This document shows positions 36,299 to 45,722 of a DNA stretch of 50,513 bases, piece after piece. The notes under the pieces were generated by a model. The model saw only the letters and a program-made list of their open reading frames with translations. It was not told the origin of the DNA and made no database searches. How positions within the stretch are numbered: the first letter of the stretch is position 1; each line of letters starts with the position of its first letter. Made by a program: the position numbers and the translations under genes. The stretch lies in contig CAJXUD010000006.1 of assembly GCA_913061415.1 (NCBI GenBank), forward strand, positions 127,505 through 178,017. Reading direction: 5' to 3'. The stretch comes from an uncultured Oleispira sp. Lineage in GTDB: Bacteria > Pseudomonadota > Gammaproteobacteria > Pseudomonadales > Oceanobacteraceae.

Positions 36299-37480
36299 TT
36301 ACTTTAAATTTTCTACCAGCTGGCAAACTAGGTTTACCACCTGATCCGCGTCTTGCTGACTAATATTCAGTGGTGGCAATAGACGAATCACATTGCCAGA
36401 GGTGACGTTAATCAATAGACCCATGTCTAACGCCTCTTTTACCAGTTGCGGGCAGTCTTGATTGATAACAATACCCAGCATTAAGCCTGTGCCACGTAAC
36501 TCAGTCGCTAAACCGTTATCGATTAAGCGTGCTGTAAAAGCACTGCGCATTTGTTCACTGCGGGCTTTCACATTGTTGTAAATGTCTTCTTTTTCGATGC
36601 TATCAATCACCGCAATCGCCGCTGAGCACGCTAACGGGTTACCACCGTAGGTAGAACCGTGATTGCCTGGCTGTAAAACATTGGCCGCTTTGCCTTTGGC
36701 AAGACAAGCGCCAATTGGTACGCCATTCCCCAAGCCTTTGGCTGTGGTTAATACATCGGGCGTAATGCCATGCTGTTGAAAGTTAAAGTAGGTGCCGGTA
36801 CGTGCGTTGCCGGTTTGTACTTCGTCTAACATCATTAATAAGTTGTTTTTATCACATAAGCTACGCAGGCCTTGGATGTATTCGCTGCTTGCGGTGGCTA
36901 AGCCGCCTTCGCCTTGAATAGGCTCTAGCAGAATGGCCACAATGTTTGGGTTCACCGCAACCATGGCTTTAGCAGTATCCAAATCTTGATAGGCGACACG
37001 GATAAAACCGGGTACTAACGGCGAAAAGCCTGCTTGTGCGGCGGGATTACCCGTTGCGGTCAGCGTTGCCATGGTACGACCATGAAACGCTTTGGTCATT
37101 ACGATGATTTGTGGCTCTGTAATGCCTTGATCGTGACCGTATTTACGCGCGATTTTAATCGCCGCTTCGTTCGCTTCTGCGCCCGAGTTTGAGAAGAACA
37201 CGTTATCCATACCAGATATGCGCGTTAAGCGTTCGGCCAGCTCTTGCTGTCGGCCAATGCCGTACAAGTTAGAGGTGTGCACAAGGTTGTCCGCTTGATC
37301 GCGGATAGCTTGAGTCACTGCTGGGTGCGCATGGCCTAAGCCACACACGGCGATACCGCTTAATGCATCCAAGTATTTTTTGCCGTCAGTATCAAAGACC
37401 CAAGAGCCTTCACCTTTGACAAAAGTAACTGGAAGCCGGCCATAAGTATTCATGATTGGGTTGTTCATGATTGGCGGCAT
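36299..37480 (-). CDS. argD: Acetylornithine aminotransferase ArgD
   Basis: This class III PLP aminotransferase acts in arginine synthesis. Motifs include YLDALSGIAVCGLGHAHP, FFSNSGAEANEAAIKIARKYG, LLEPIQGEGG, LMMLDEVQTGNARTG and the PLP-lysine region LTTAKGLGNGVPIG. Length 393 is typical for ArgD. The start at 37480 has GGAG six bases upstream. Its leader region carries a short open frame followed by a minus-strand terminator-like hairpin, so attenuation is possible. Confidence 0.94.
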   Translation of the reverse strand: MPPIMNNPIMNTYGRLPVTFVKGEGSWVFDTDGKKYLDALSGIAVCGLGHAHPAVTQAIRDQADNLVHTSNLYGIGRQQELAERLTRISGMDNVFFSNSGAEANEAAIKIARKYGHDQGITEPQIIVMTKAFHGRTMATLTATGNPAAQAGFSPLVPGFIRVAYQDLDTAKAMVAVNPNIVAILLEPIQGEGGLATASSEYIQGLRSLCDKNNLLMMLDEVQTGNARTGTYFNFQQHGITPDVLTTAKGLGNGVPIGACLAKGKAANVLQPGNHGSTYGGNPLACSAAIAVIDSIEKEDIYNNVKARSEQMRSAFTARLIDNGLATELRGTGLMLGIVINQDCPQLVKEALDMGLLINVTSGNVIRLLPPLNISQQDADQVVNLVCQLVENLK

Positions 37481-37533
37481 GTCTTACTCCGAATTCTTTT
37501 AAATTGATATTTCATTGACTGCAAAAACGCAAA

Positions 37534-37553
37534 AAGGCGACATGGGTCGCCTT
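37534..37553 (-). terminator. Terminator-like hairpin in the argD leader
   Basis: AAGGCGAC (37534-37541) and GTCGCCTT (37546-37553) are perfect inverted copies with an ATGG loop on the plus strand. Read on the minus strand, the stem is followed by T-rich sequence (TTTGCGTTTTTGC), so it would act ahead of argD, 54 bases before its start. Confidence 0.65.
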
Positions 37554-37568
37554 AAAATCAAGCACGGA

Positions 37569-37604
37569 TCATACGAAAGTATGCGGCGTCTGTAAATACG
37601 TCAT
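37569..37604 (-). CDS. Possible 11-codon leader peptide upstream of argD
   Basis: A minus-strand ATG at 37604 opens an 11-codon frame (MTYLQTPHTFV) ending in TGA at 37571-37569, with GAGAGAT just upstream. It ends 15 bases before the terminator-like hairpin, and its last codons lie in a second small hairpin (CATAC/GTATG). It has no arginine codons, so it is not a classical arginine attenuator. Translation is unproven. Confidence 0.3.
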   Translation of the reverse strand: MTYLQTPHTFV

Positions 37605-37696
37605 ATCTCTCTATCTAAATTTGTGGCGCTAAAACTGTTGTTAATTTTGTTATAGTGGCTGTTTTAGAATATTTAAAGCGTAAAAAGGCACACATA

Positions 37697-40600
37697 ATGG
37701 CAGCTTGGCAGTTTTGGATGGATCGTGGTGGCACATTTACCGATATCGTGGCGAAGAAGCCTGACGGTAGTTTGGTTACGCATAAACTGTTATCTGAAAA
37801 TCCTGCTCATTATAAAGATGCTGCAATCCAGGGTATTCGTGAATTGCTCGGTTTGGCTGATGATCAAACGTTGCCGATCGAGTTAATTGATGAAGTGAAA
37901 ATGGGGACCACCGTTGCGACGAATGCATTGTTGGAGCGTAAAGGTGAACCAACGCTGTTAGTCACCAGTCATGGCTTGGGTGATATTTTAAAAATCGGTT
38001 ATCAAACTCGCCCTGATATTTTTGCGCTTGATATTCGTTTACCAGAGCAGTTATATGTCGGTATAGAGGAAGCGAGTGAACGCTTACTGGCGGATGGCAC
38101 TATTGATTTACCGTTTGATGAAGAAGGCTTAGCGGTGCGGTTAATTGAGTGGCGTAAGCAGGGCATTGAGTCTATTGCGATTGCTTTTGCTCATGGTTAT
38201 CGTTTTCCAGAACATGAAAAAGCAGCAGGACGTTTAGCCCGTGAATTGGGCTTTCAGCAGGTATCGCTCAGTCATGAAGTCAGCCCATTAGTTAAGCTAG
38301 TGCCTCGTGGTGATACTACGGTAGTGGACGCTTACTTATCTCCGATTCTTAGGCGTTATGTGGGGCAAGTGGATAGCCAGCTTTCTGCCGCAAAAGAAAC
38401 AGTTCCACTCTACTTTATGCAATCCAACGGCGGTTTAGTCGACGCTCATAAATTTCGTGGCAAAGATGCCATTTTGTCCGGCCCTGCAGGTGGCGTTGTT
38501 GGCATGGTTGAAACCGCTTGTGATGATGGTTTTGATCGAATTATCGGTTTTGATATGGGCGGCACGTCTACCGATGTCGCGCACTTTAATGCTGATCAAT
38601 TTTCCAGTTCTGACAATACTAAGAATCCTATTAGAGAATACGAACGCGAGTTTGAAACCCAAGTAGCGGGTGTGCGTTTACGTGCACCTATGATGAATAT
38701 TCATACCGTGGCAGCAGGCGGTGGTTCGATTGTTAAATTCTCAGATGGTCGTTTTCAAGTCGGCCCTGAAAGTGCGGGAGCGTTTCCAGGGCCTGCCTGT
38801 TATCGCAATGGCGGTCCACTGACGATTACCGACTGTAATGTGTTATTGGGGAAGGTGAAAGCGGAATATTTTCCTGAATGCTTTGGCCCACAGCGTAATC
38901 AAGGTTTGGATTTTGAGGGGGTTAAAAAGCAGTTTGAAGACCTCGCTAACAGCATCAATCAAGAAAGCGGTTTGTATTACTGTGCAGAAAAAATCGCTCA
39001 AGGCTTTTTAACCATCGCTATTGAAAGCATGGCGAATGCGGTGAAGAAAATCTCTTTGCAGCGCGGTTATGACGTGAGTAATTATGTGCTGAATGCGTTT
39101 GGCGGGGCGGGTGCGCAGCATGCGTGTTTAGTGGCTGAAGCGCTGGGCATGAAACAAGTCTATTTGCATCCGTTCGCTGGGGTGTTATCGGCTTATGGTA
39201 TTGGTTTAGCTAATGAACGTTGGTTGGGAGATGCGTCATTACAAATCCTGTATGAGGGTGATAATAATTCGTGCTCTGTACTTGATGTTATTGAATTGAA
39301 TCAGGTAAGACTTCAAGAAAAATCCGATCGCTTTATTTCGAGAAAATCTTGTGCTGATAAAAAACAAACGGTTCAAAACTTTTGGCGTATTCATGTGAAA
39401 TACCAAGGCACGGATACGCCGCTATTATTATCACTGCCTAATAACTTAGACATGATGTCAGTGGCGAAAGAGTTTCATCAATTGCACCAAAAAACGTTTG
39501 GTTTTTCTGATGTAGCGCGACCTTTAATACTAGAAGCTTTGCAGTTAGAGCGTGTTGCCAGTGGCAGTAATGCGAACAATTTAAACGATCAACATATTAC
39601 TCCCCCCATTAATGCGACGATTACTGCAAAAATTGCTGAAGAAAATACTCTTACTCCCATAGCCGAAAGCAGTATGACGTGCCAACAAAATGGTAAGGTT
39701 AAAACGTTTTCAGTGCCGGTTTATCGCCGTGAGCAATTGCCCAAACATGTTGATATTGTCGGCCCAGCATTAATCGCTGAAAGTAATTCAACTATTGTTA
39801 TTGAGCCAAATTGGGCGGGGAATGTTATCGAAAGTGGGGCGTTAATTTTAATTCGTTTAGATAATCATCAGACTCAAGAAAGTCAAAGCGTGAGCGTTAA
39901 ACAAAACCAAGAACAATCAAATAACGAACAGATTGAAGAAGATAAAACTGAGCCAGTTCCCGACGCCATTCAATTAGAAGTTTTTAATAATTTATTTATG
40001 TTTGTTGCCGAGCAAATGGGTTTTGTTTTAGAAAAAACCGCTGCTAGTGTGAACATCAAAGAACGTTTAGATTTTTCCTGTGCTTTATTTGATCAAAACG
40101 GCGAGCTGGTGGCTAATGCACCGCATATTCCTGTGCATCTTGGGTCTATGAGCGAAAGCATCAAGGTAGTGATTGATAACAATCCAAACATGAAACCCGG
40201 TGATGCCTTTGTATTAAATACGCCGTATAACGGCGGTACTCATTTACCCGATATCACGATTGTAAAACCTGTTTTTATCAACTCTGAAGCTGCCAATTTT
40301 TATGTTGCTGCTCGGGGGCATCACGCCGATGTCGGAGGGATTACACCAGGTTCAATGCCAGCGCGTAGCCAGCATATTAATGAAGAAGGCATTTTGTTGG
40401 ATAATTTATGCTTGGTAAAAGAAGGCGTTTTTCAAACTGAAATGATCACCGCTGCTTTATCTGATCATGAATTTCCGGCACGTAATATTCTCCAAAATAT
40501 TGCCGATTTAAAAGCACAATTAGCCGCCTGTGAAAAAGGGGCGCAAGAATTAAATCGCTTAAGCCAGCAATACGGTTTATCAACCTTGCAGGCTTACATG

Positions 40601-41551
40601 GGCCACGTTCAAGATAATGCAGAGTTGACCTTAAAGGCGTGTTTAAAAGAGCTGGATTCTGGATCGTTTGAATACTCAATGGACGATGGCAGTTTAATTA
40701 AAGTCGTCATCACGATTGATAAGCACAACGGCCGTGCGAAGGTCGATTTTAGCGGTACTTCCGATCAACATGCAGGTAACTTTAACGCGCCTACATCTGT
40801 CGCAAAAGCCGCTGTTCTGTATGTGTTCCGCTGCTTGGTAAACAAAAATATGCCCTTAAACGCAGGTTTTTTCCGCGCGCTGGATATTATTGTGCCTAAA
40901 GGTTCTATGCTGGCTCCGCAATATCCTGCGGCCGTTGTTTCAGGCAACGTTGAAACGGCTCAATATATAGTGGATACCTTATTAGGTGCGCTTGGCATTA
41001 TGGCTGCAAGCCAAGGTACTAATAATAACTTCACGTTTGGCGACGAAGAGCTTCAATATTACGAGACCTTGTGTGGCGGTGCAGGTGCGACAGACAATAA
41101 TCATGGGGCGTCGGGTGTGCACAGTCATATGACCAATTCACGCTTAACCGACGTTGAAATTCTGGAGCAGCGCTTTCCAGTGATGTTAGAGCACTTTGCA
41201 CTTCGTCCGGCTTCGGGTGGGCTGGGTAAATTTAACGGCGGTGATGGTATTGAGCGTCATATCCGCTTTTTAAAACCGATGAGTGCGACCATTATTTCAG
41301 GCCATCGCCAAGTACCAACTTTCGGTATGGCTGGTGGCGGCGCGGGTAAAGTGGGGATGAATTTTGTGCAGCGTTTTACCTTTGACTCTGCCGGAAATCC
41401 CGTCCCTAGGCTTGAATTTCTGCAAGGCTGCACCGATATACAAATGAACAGAGGCGATGTTTTTTGTATCCATTCACCAGGCGGTGGCGGCTACGGTGAT
41501 CATTTGGGTGCAGAGGTGAGTGACGCTCTAGATACTGATAAAGATCAATAG
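37697..41551 (+). CDS. 5-oxoprolinase, fused HyuA/HyuB type
   Basis: The enzyme is expected to open 5-oxoproline to glutamate with ATP. Residues ~1-740 are the HyuA-like ATPase half (DRGGTFTDIVA, KMGTTVATNALLERKGEP, FDMGGTSTDVA). After a Gln/Asn/Glu-rich linker, residues ~760-1280 are the HyuB-like half (KERLDFSCALFDQNGELVANA, VHLGSMSESIK, RGHHADVGGITPGSMP, ending SPGGGGYGD). The 1284-aa length matches eukaryotic and bacterial fused 5-oxoprolinases (~1290). The frame extends to GTG 37655; ATG 37697 has AAAGG upstream and fits the family start. It is divergent from argD. Confidence 0.9.
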   Translation: MAAWQFWMDRGGTFTDIVAKKPDGSLVTHKLLSENPAHYKDAAIQGIRELLGLADDQTLPIELIDEVKMGTTVATNALLERKGEPTLLVTSHGLGDILKIGYQTRPDIFALDIRLPEQLYVGIEEASERLLADGTIDLPFDEEGLAVRLIEWRKQGIESIAIAFAHGYRFPEHEKAAGRLARELGFQQVSLSHEVSPLVKLVPRGDTTVVDAYLSPILRRYVGQVDSQLSAAKETVPLYFMQSNGGLVDAHKFRGKDAILSGPAGGVVGMVETACDDGFDRIIGFDMGGTSTDVAHFNADQFSSSDNTKNPIREYEREFETQVAGVRLRAPMMNIHTVAAGGGSIVKFSDGRFQVGPESAGAFPGPACYRNGGPLTITDCNVLLGKVKAEYFPECFGPQRNQGLDFEGVKKQFEDLANSINQESGLYYCAEKIAQGFLTIAIESMANAVKKISLQRGYDVSNYVLNAFGGAGAQHACLVAEALGMKQVYLHPFAGVLSAYGIGLANERWLGDASLQILYEGDNNSCSVLDVIELNQVRLQEKSDRFISRKSCADKKQTVQNFWRIHVKYQGTDTPLLLSLPNNLDMMSVAKEFHQLHQKTFGFSDVARPLILEALQLERVASGSNANNLNDQHITPPINATITAKIAEENTLTPIAESSMTCQQNGKVKTFSVPVYRREQLPKHVDIVGPALIAESNSTIVIEPNWAGNVIESGALILIRLDNHQTQESQSVSVKQNQEQSNNEQIEEDKTEPVPDAIQLEVFNNLFMFVAEQMGFVLEKTAASVNIKERLDFSCALFDQNGELVANAPHIPVHLGSMSESIKVVIDNNPNMKPGDAFVLNTPYNGGTHLPDITIVKPVFINSEAANFYVAARGHHADVGGITPGSMPARSQHINEEGILLDNLCLVKEGVFQTEMITAALSDHEFPARNILQNIADLKAQLAACEKGAQELNRLSQQYGLSTLQAYMGHVQDNAELTLKACLKELDSGSFEYSMDDGSLIKVVITIDKHNGRAKVDFSGTSDQHAGNFNAPTSVAKAAVLYVFRCLVNKNMPLNAGFFRALDIIVPKGSMLAPQYPAAVVSGNVETAQYIVDTLLGALGIMAASQGTNNNFTFGDEELQYYETLCGGAGATDNNHGASGVHSHMTNSRLTDVEILEQRFPVMLEHFALRPASGGLGKFNGGDGIERHIRFLKPMSATIISGHRQVPTFGMAGGGAGKVGMNFVQRFTFDSAGNPVPRLEFLQGCTDIQMNRGDVFCIHSPGGGGYGDHLGAEVSDALDTDKDQ

Positions 41552-41681
41552 CTTATGCCATAAGGGCTATTAACCTAGTAAAACAGTCGGAAACTCAGTA
41601 GAATCCGCGCCAATAAAGAATTTTAGATAGACACACGTTTTATCTTAACCAATTTTATAGAAAGAAGAGTGAGGTAGCATT

Positions 41682-42002
41682 ATGGATATTATGGACTCAA
41701 TCAAAGAGCAAATCGAAAGCAACGATATCTTGTTGTACATGAAAGGCTCTCCAAATGCCCCGCAGTGTGGTTTCTCTGCTCAGACCGTTCAAAATGTTAT
41801 GGAATGTGGTCAGAAGTTCGCTTATGTGGATATCTTATCTAACCCAGACATTCGCGCTAACTTGCCTAAATACGCTAACTGGCCAACTTTCCCACAGCTT
41901 TGGGTAAAAGGCGAGCTAGTAGGCGGCTGTGACATCATCACTGAGATGCACGGTAAAGGCGAATTGAAAGCCTTGTTAGATGAAGCCGCTCCTGCTGAGT
42001 AA
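41682..42002 (+). CDS. grxD: Monothiol glutaredoxin GrxD (CGFS type)
   Basis: This 106-aa Grx4-type protein binds and delivers Fe-S clusters. The active site CGFS is at residues 29-32 in PNAPQCGFSAQTV. The cis-Pro region WPTFPQLWVKGELVGGCDII is intact. GAGGT lies seven bases before the ATG. It is monocistronic with a strong terminator downstream. Confidence 0.97.
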   Translation: MDIMDSIKEQIESNDILLYMKGSPNAPQCGFSAQTVQNVMECGQKFAYVDILSNPDIRANLPKYANWPTFPQLWVKGELVGGCDIITEMHGKGELKALLDEAAPAE

Positions 42003-42050
42003 TATGATTGGCTAGTTCTAGACTAGTCTTCCATTACTGATTGCATACCT

Positions 42051-42088
42051 AAAAACCAGCCCTGATGAAAATCAGCGCTGGTTTTTTT
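42051..42088 (+). terminator. Intrinsic terminator after grxD
   Basis: AAAAACCAGC pairs with GCTGGTTTTT, extended inside by CTGAT/ATCAG around a GAAA tetraloop, and ends in a run of T residues. It is well formed and can also act on minus-strand transcripts. Confidence 0.93.
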
Positions 42089-42157
42089 GTGTCTGTCTTA
42101 TTAACGCAATAGTCATAAAATCCTGATTTGAAACAACTTATACTAAATCTTAATGTA

Positions 42158-42176
42158 AATACGAATAATTATTGTT
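42158..42176 (+). promoter_or_regulatory. Fur-box-like sequence upstream of the TonB receptor
   Basis: The 19-mer AATACGAATAATTATTGTT agrees with the Fur consensus at about 12 of 19 positions and ends at the -35 element of the predicted promoter. Iron repression of the FecA-like receptor is the expected role. Confidence 0.5.
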
Positions 42177-42203
42177 TGACGCTAACTGTCAGTACTATAA
42201 AAT
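42176..42203 (+). promoter_or_regulatory. Sigma-70 promoter for the FecA-like receptor
   Basis: TTGACG (42176-42181), a 16-base spacer and TAAAAT (42198-42203) form a good -35/-10 pair about 34 bases before the ATG at 42237. The Fur-like box touches the -35. Confidence 0.6.
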
Positions 42204-42236
42204 GCGCTCAAATTATTAAGAAGTGAGTTTCTGAAG

Positions 42237-44414
42237 ATGAAAAATCTTATTGCTATCTCTTTTGCCTTATCAGCGGTTAGTGCTCAGGCAGACGTTACAA
42301 ATACGAATGATGCAGCGATTGATAAAGCTGAGCATCAACTATCAGCAGTTACTATTATTGGTAGTGAAGAGCAAGCTAAGCAGATTGCTGGCTCTGCACA
42401 CGTTATTGATTCCGAAGAATTGGCCAAGTTTGAATACACGGATATTCAAAAGATCTTAGCAGGCGTTCCTGGGGTTTCTTTCCGTAATGAAGAAGGTTAT
42501 GGGTTGCGCCCAAACATCAGTATTCGTGGTACTCGTGATGATCGCTCTGGCAAAATTACCTTAATGGAAGACGGTGTTTTAATTGCACCAGCGCCTTACT
42601 CGGCATCTTCAGCGTATTATTTTCCAACCGCTGGCCGTATTAGCGGCGCTGAAGTGATGAAAGGATCTTCGGCGATTAAGAATGGTCCGTATACTGTTGG
42701 TGGAGCTTTAAACTTACTAAGTACACCAATCCCTGAAACTTTTGGTGGTAAAGCCAACCTTGAGTATGGTTCGGATAATATGGCTCGTGCCTATGCGAAT
42801 GTAGGTGATAGCAAGCAGAACTATGGCTGGATGGTTGAAGGTCAAAAACATCAGGCAGACGGTTTTGATACGATTCAAAATGCTGATGATGAAACAGGCT
42901 TTGAGAAAGATGACTTGATGGCTAAGTTCCGAGTGAACAGCGATCGCAGTGCTGATGTATATCATCAAGTTGATCTTAAGTTGCAGTATTCAACAGAGTT
43001 ATCTGACCAAACTTATGTCGGTTTAACCGAAGCGGATTTCAAAAAAGACGCGCATTCTCGTTATGGGTTAACTCAGCAAGATGAGATGGATAACGAGCAC
43101 AAAGAAGTAACGTTAAGCCACTTGGTTGAGTTTGGTAATACCAGCATTTCGACAACAGGTTATTACATCGAGTTTAAACGTGATTGGTTTAAGGTTGATA
43201 AGATTGGCGGAGATGGTATTAATGAAGTAATTGATTGCGCTAATACGGGTAATTGTGGATCAAATATCACAACTCAAGCTGATGCAATTTCTGTACTTCA
43301 TGGCGAGCAAGCGGCAGCAATTACTATTAAACACAATAATCGTGCTTATGAATCAAAAGGTATTCAAACCCGAATCGCTCACCAGTTAACCCTAGGTGAT
43401 GTGGAACATAACCTCCAGTTTGGTGCTCGTTATCATGAAGACCAAGAAGATCGTAGTCAGCCTAAAGAAACTTGGCAGCAAGATGCTAATGGTAATCTTA
43501 CTTACGTGTCTAAAGGCCAGCCTGATGAGCGTTTAACAACAGCAAAAGCATGGTCAGCGTACGTTGCCGATGATATTCAGTTGGGTAAATGGGTTGTGAG
43601 CCCAGGTGTACGTCATGAGAGTTATAAAATTGAGCGTGAAGGTAGCGCGGCCAAGGTAACTGAGCAAAATGTAACCTTATTTGGATTAGGTACTAGCTAT
43701 CAAGTTAATGACGCATTAGTTGTGTTTGCAGGCATGCATGAAGGTCATTCGCCTTCTCCAAATGATGGCAAAAGTGATCCAGAAGAAGCATTAAATACTG
43801 AGTTGGGTATGCGTTTTACAAACTTAGGTTTGTATGCAGAAACAACCCTTTTTCATAGTGATTATTCAAACTTGTTGGGTAGTTGTACTGCTTCTGGCGG
43901 TGCCGGAAACTGTTCAGTTGGTGACGCTAGCAATGCCGGTGAAGCAACAGTTCAGGGCTTAGAAGTATTGGTTAATTACGATCTTCAGTTAAACCAAGCC
44001 ATCTCATTACCAATGGGCATTACCTATACGTATACGGATGCAAAATTTGATACTACGTTTGAGGATGATGGCGTTTGGGATAAGGTAGAAAAAGGTGATA
44101 AGTTGCCAAGTCTAGCAGACCAACAAGTACAATTACGTATTGGTTTAGCTCATGCTTCAGGCTTTAGTACTGACATGAACGTGAACTATTATAGCGAAAC
44201 TTGCGCAACAGCTGCCTGTAATGCAAATGAAGAAATTGATGCTTATACAGTAGTAGATCTAGCGGGTCGTTATCAGATTAATCAGCAGGCTCGAGTTTAT
44301 GCCGCGGTTGAAAACGTATTTGATAGTGAAGATGTGGTTGCTCGTGCGCCTAAAAACGGTGCGCGTGCACAAAAACCGCTGACTGCCATGATTGGTGTAG
44401 CGTACAACTTTTAA
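42237..44414 (+). CDS. TonB-dependent siderophore receptor, FecA-like
   Basis: A signal peptide (ISFALSAVSAQA) is followed by a TonB-box-like LSAVTIIG, a plug domain (IQKILAGVPGVSFRNEEGYG, NISIRGTRDDRSGKITLMED, GGALNLLSTPIP) and a 22-strand-type barrel ending in GVAYNF. The plug resembles the ferric-dicitrate receptor FecA, but no N-terminal signalling domain is present and no fecIR genes adjoin, so it should be a plain transporter. Substrate is inferred. Three extracellular-looking segments contain close cysteine pairs. The promoter region has a Fur-like box. Confidence 0.9.
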   Translation: MKNLIAISFALSAVSAQADVTNTNDAAIDKAEHQLSAVTIIGSEEQAKQIAGSAHVIDSEELAKFEYTDIQKILAGVPGVSFRNEEGYGLRPNISIRGTRDDRSGKITLMEDGVLIAPAPYSASSAYYFPTAGRISGAEVMKGSSAIKNGPYTVGGALNLLSTPIPETFGGKANLEYGSDNMARAYANVGDSKQNYGWMVEGQKHQADGFDTIQNADDETGFEKDDLMAKFRVNSDRSADVYHQVDLKLQYSTELSDQTYVGLTEADFKKDAHSRYGLTQQDEMDNEHKEVTLSHLVEFGNTSISTTGYYIEFKRDWFKVDKIGGDGINEVIDCANTGNCGSNITTQADAISVLHGEQAAAITIKHNNRAYESKGIQTRIAHQLTLGDVEHNLQFGARYHEDQEDRSQPKETWQQDANGNLTYVSKGQPDERLTTAKAWSAYVADDIQLGKWVVSPGVRHESYKIEREGSAAKVTEQNVTLFGLGTSYQVNDALVVFAGMHEGHSPSPNDGKSDPEEALNTELGMRFTNLGLYAETTLFHSDYSNLLGSCTASGGAGNCSVGDASNAGEATVQGLEVLVNYDLQLNQAISLPMGITYTYTDAKFDTTFEDDGVWDKVEKGDKLPSLADQQVQLRIGLAHASGFSTDMNVNYYSETCATAACNANEEIDAYTVVDLAGRYQINQQARVYAAVENVFDSEDVVARAPKNGARAQKPLTAMIGVAYNF

Positions 44415-44480
44415 GATGGATTGATCATTAATTTATAGTGGAACCTTCTTTGAAGGCTCTTGCTAAGATCTACTTTAAAT

Positions 44481-44526
44481 AGCCCAAGCCCTTTATCATA
44501 ACTTATGAAAGGGATTGGGCTTTTTT
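44481..44526 (+). terminator. Intrinsic terminator after the TonB receptor gene
   Basis: AGCCCAAGCCCTTT (44481-44494) pairs with AAAGGGATTGGGCT (44508-44521), with one mismatch and a 13-base loop, followed by a T-run. It is the end of the receptor transcript. Confidence 0.93.
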
Positions 44527-44607
44527 GTTTTTGGATTACTATTTTTTGAAGGTATAGGTTAAACTAACTGCATTCATCAAATAAATGATTTCATCTCCAG
44601 GGCTTAT

Positions 44608-45576
44608 ATGAATATTGATCGCGTTGACCTTAATTTAATGGTTTACCTAGATGTTCTCTTGCGTGAAGGCAGTGTAACTAAGTCAGCTCAGCAGTTGGGT
44701 ATAACTCAACCTGCCATGAGTAACGGTCTAAAACGCTTGCGCGACCTGTTCAACGATCCTCTGTTAGTTCGTACCAGTGAAGGTATGACGCCTACCGAGC
44801 GTGCGCTCGAATTACAGCCACTCATTCGAAAAGCCTTAAATGAACTAGAAGCGGCTTTACAAACTCAAGGTGAGTTTGATGCCAGTTCTAGCCATCGCGT
44901 ATTTCGCATAATGGTCAGTGATTATGCTGAGTCGACTCTGATTCCTGAGTTGGTGAAGCGTCTACGTGAAGAAGCGCCAAGTGTGATCTTGGATGTATTA
45001 ACCCCTTCAGATGTGACCTTTAAGGATGTGGAAGCGGGTAGGGTCGATATGGCTATTAACCGTTTTGACGAAATGCCGCAGTCGTTTCATCAAATGACCC
45101 TATGGGAAGATGATTTTGTTTGCTTGGTAAATCCTGATCATCCACATGTTGGCTTATTCGATTTAGAAGCGTATCTCGATAGTATGCATATTTGGGTGAG
45201 TAAAACAGGTATGGGCGCCGGTGTTGGTATTGACCCTGAAAAAATCATTCGCTTAGGTTGGGTTGATAACGCGTTAAGTAAGCTAGGTCATAAACGAAAA
45301 ATTTCTGTATTTACCCGTCACTATCAAATGCCAGCTTTGCTAGCCTTGAATAATGATTTGGTCGCAACATTACCTAGAAAAGTGGCCGAAATGCAGGCTG
45401 AATCGTCAGGCTTACATGTCAAGGAAACGCCTTTTGATGTACCGCCTTTTGAGTTGAAAATGGCTTGGTCACCATTGGTACAGCATCATCAAGCGCATAA
45501 GTGGTTACGCCGTTTGATTGTTGATGTCGCGCAGACTTGCTCCAATACAGTTGTTTCTTCAACGTTACTAACTTAG
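44608..45576 (+). CDS. LysR-family transcriptional regulator, unknown target
   Basis: The N-terminal helix-turn-helix is clear (LNLMVYLDVLLREGSVTKSAQ, GITQPAMSNGLKRLRDLF, DPLLVRTSEGM), with a NodD/PcpR-like substrate domain (FRIMVSDYAESTLIPELV). Length 322 is typical. No neighbour is divergent, so the target cannot be guessed from position. AGGG precedes the ATG. A GGCGCTT/AAGCGCC hairpin at 45654-45672 lies between this gene and the convergent mutarotase gene. Confidence 0.9.
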   Translation: MNIDRVDLNLMVYLDVLLREGSVTKSAQQLGITQPAMSNGLKRLRDLFNDPLLVRTSEGMTPTERALELQPLIRKALNELEAALQTQGEFDASSSHRVFRIMVSDYAESTLIPELVKRLREEAPSVILDVLTPSDVTFKDVEAGRVDMAINRFDEMPQSFHQMTLWEDDFVCLVNPDHPHVGLFDLEAYLDSMHIWVSKTGMGAGVGIDPEKIIRLGWVDNALSKLGHKRKISVFTRHYQMPALLALNNDLVATLPRKVAEMQAESSGLHVKETPFDVPPFELKMAWSPLVQHHQAHKWLRRLIVDVAQTCSNTVVSSTLLT

Positions 45577-45675
45577 TTTTTAGGCAGTCAGGTTTTTAGC
45601 CAGCCAGAAAAGTGTATGCGCTAAGCTACTCTAGTTCTCGTAATATTAAACAGGGCGCTTAGCTAAAGCGCCATA

Positions 45676-45720
45676 AATGAAGCTGTACTTAATGAAGCTG
45701 TACTTAATGAAGCTGCACTT
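45676..45720. repeat. 15-bp tandem repeat, three copies, abutting a stop codon
   Basis: AATGAAGCTGTACTT occurs at 45676-45690 and 45691-45705, with a one-mismatch third copy (GCACTT) at 45706-45720. The array ends two bases from the minus-strand mutarotase stop at 45723, and it lies between convergent genes. Confidence 0.92.
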
Positions 45721-45722
45721 AA

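Noticed and set aside
37510-37530. Possible ArgR box upstream of argD
   Set aside because: TGAAATATC-like sequence shares too few positions with the ARG box and has no second box nearby.
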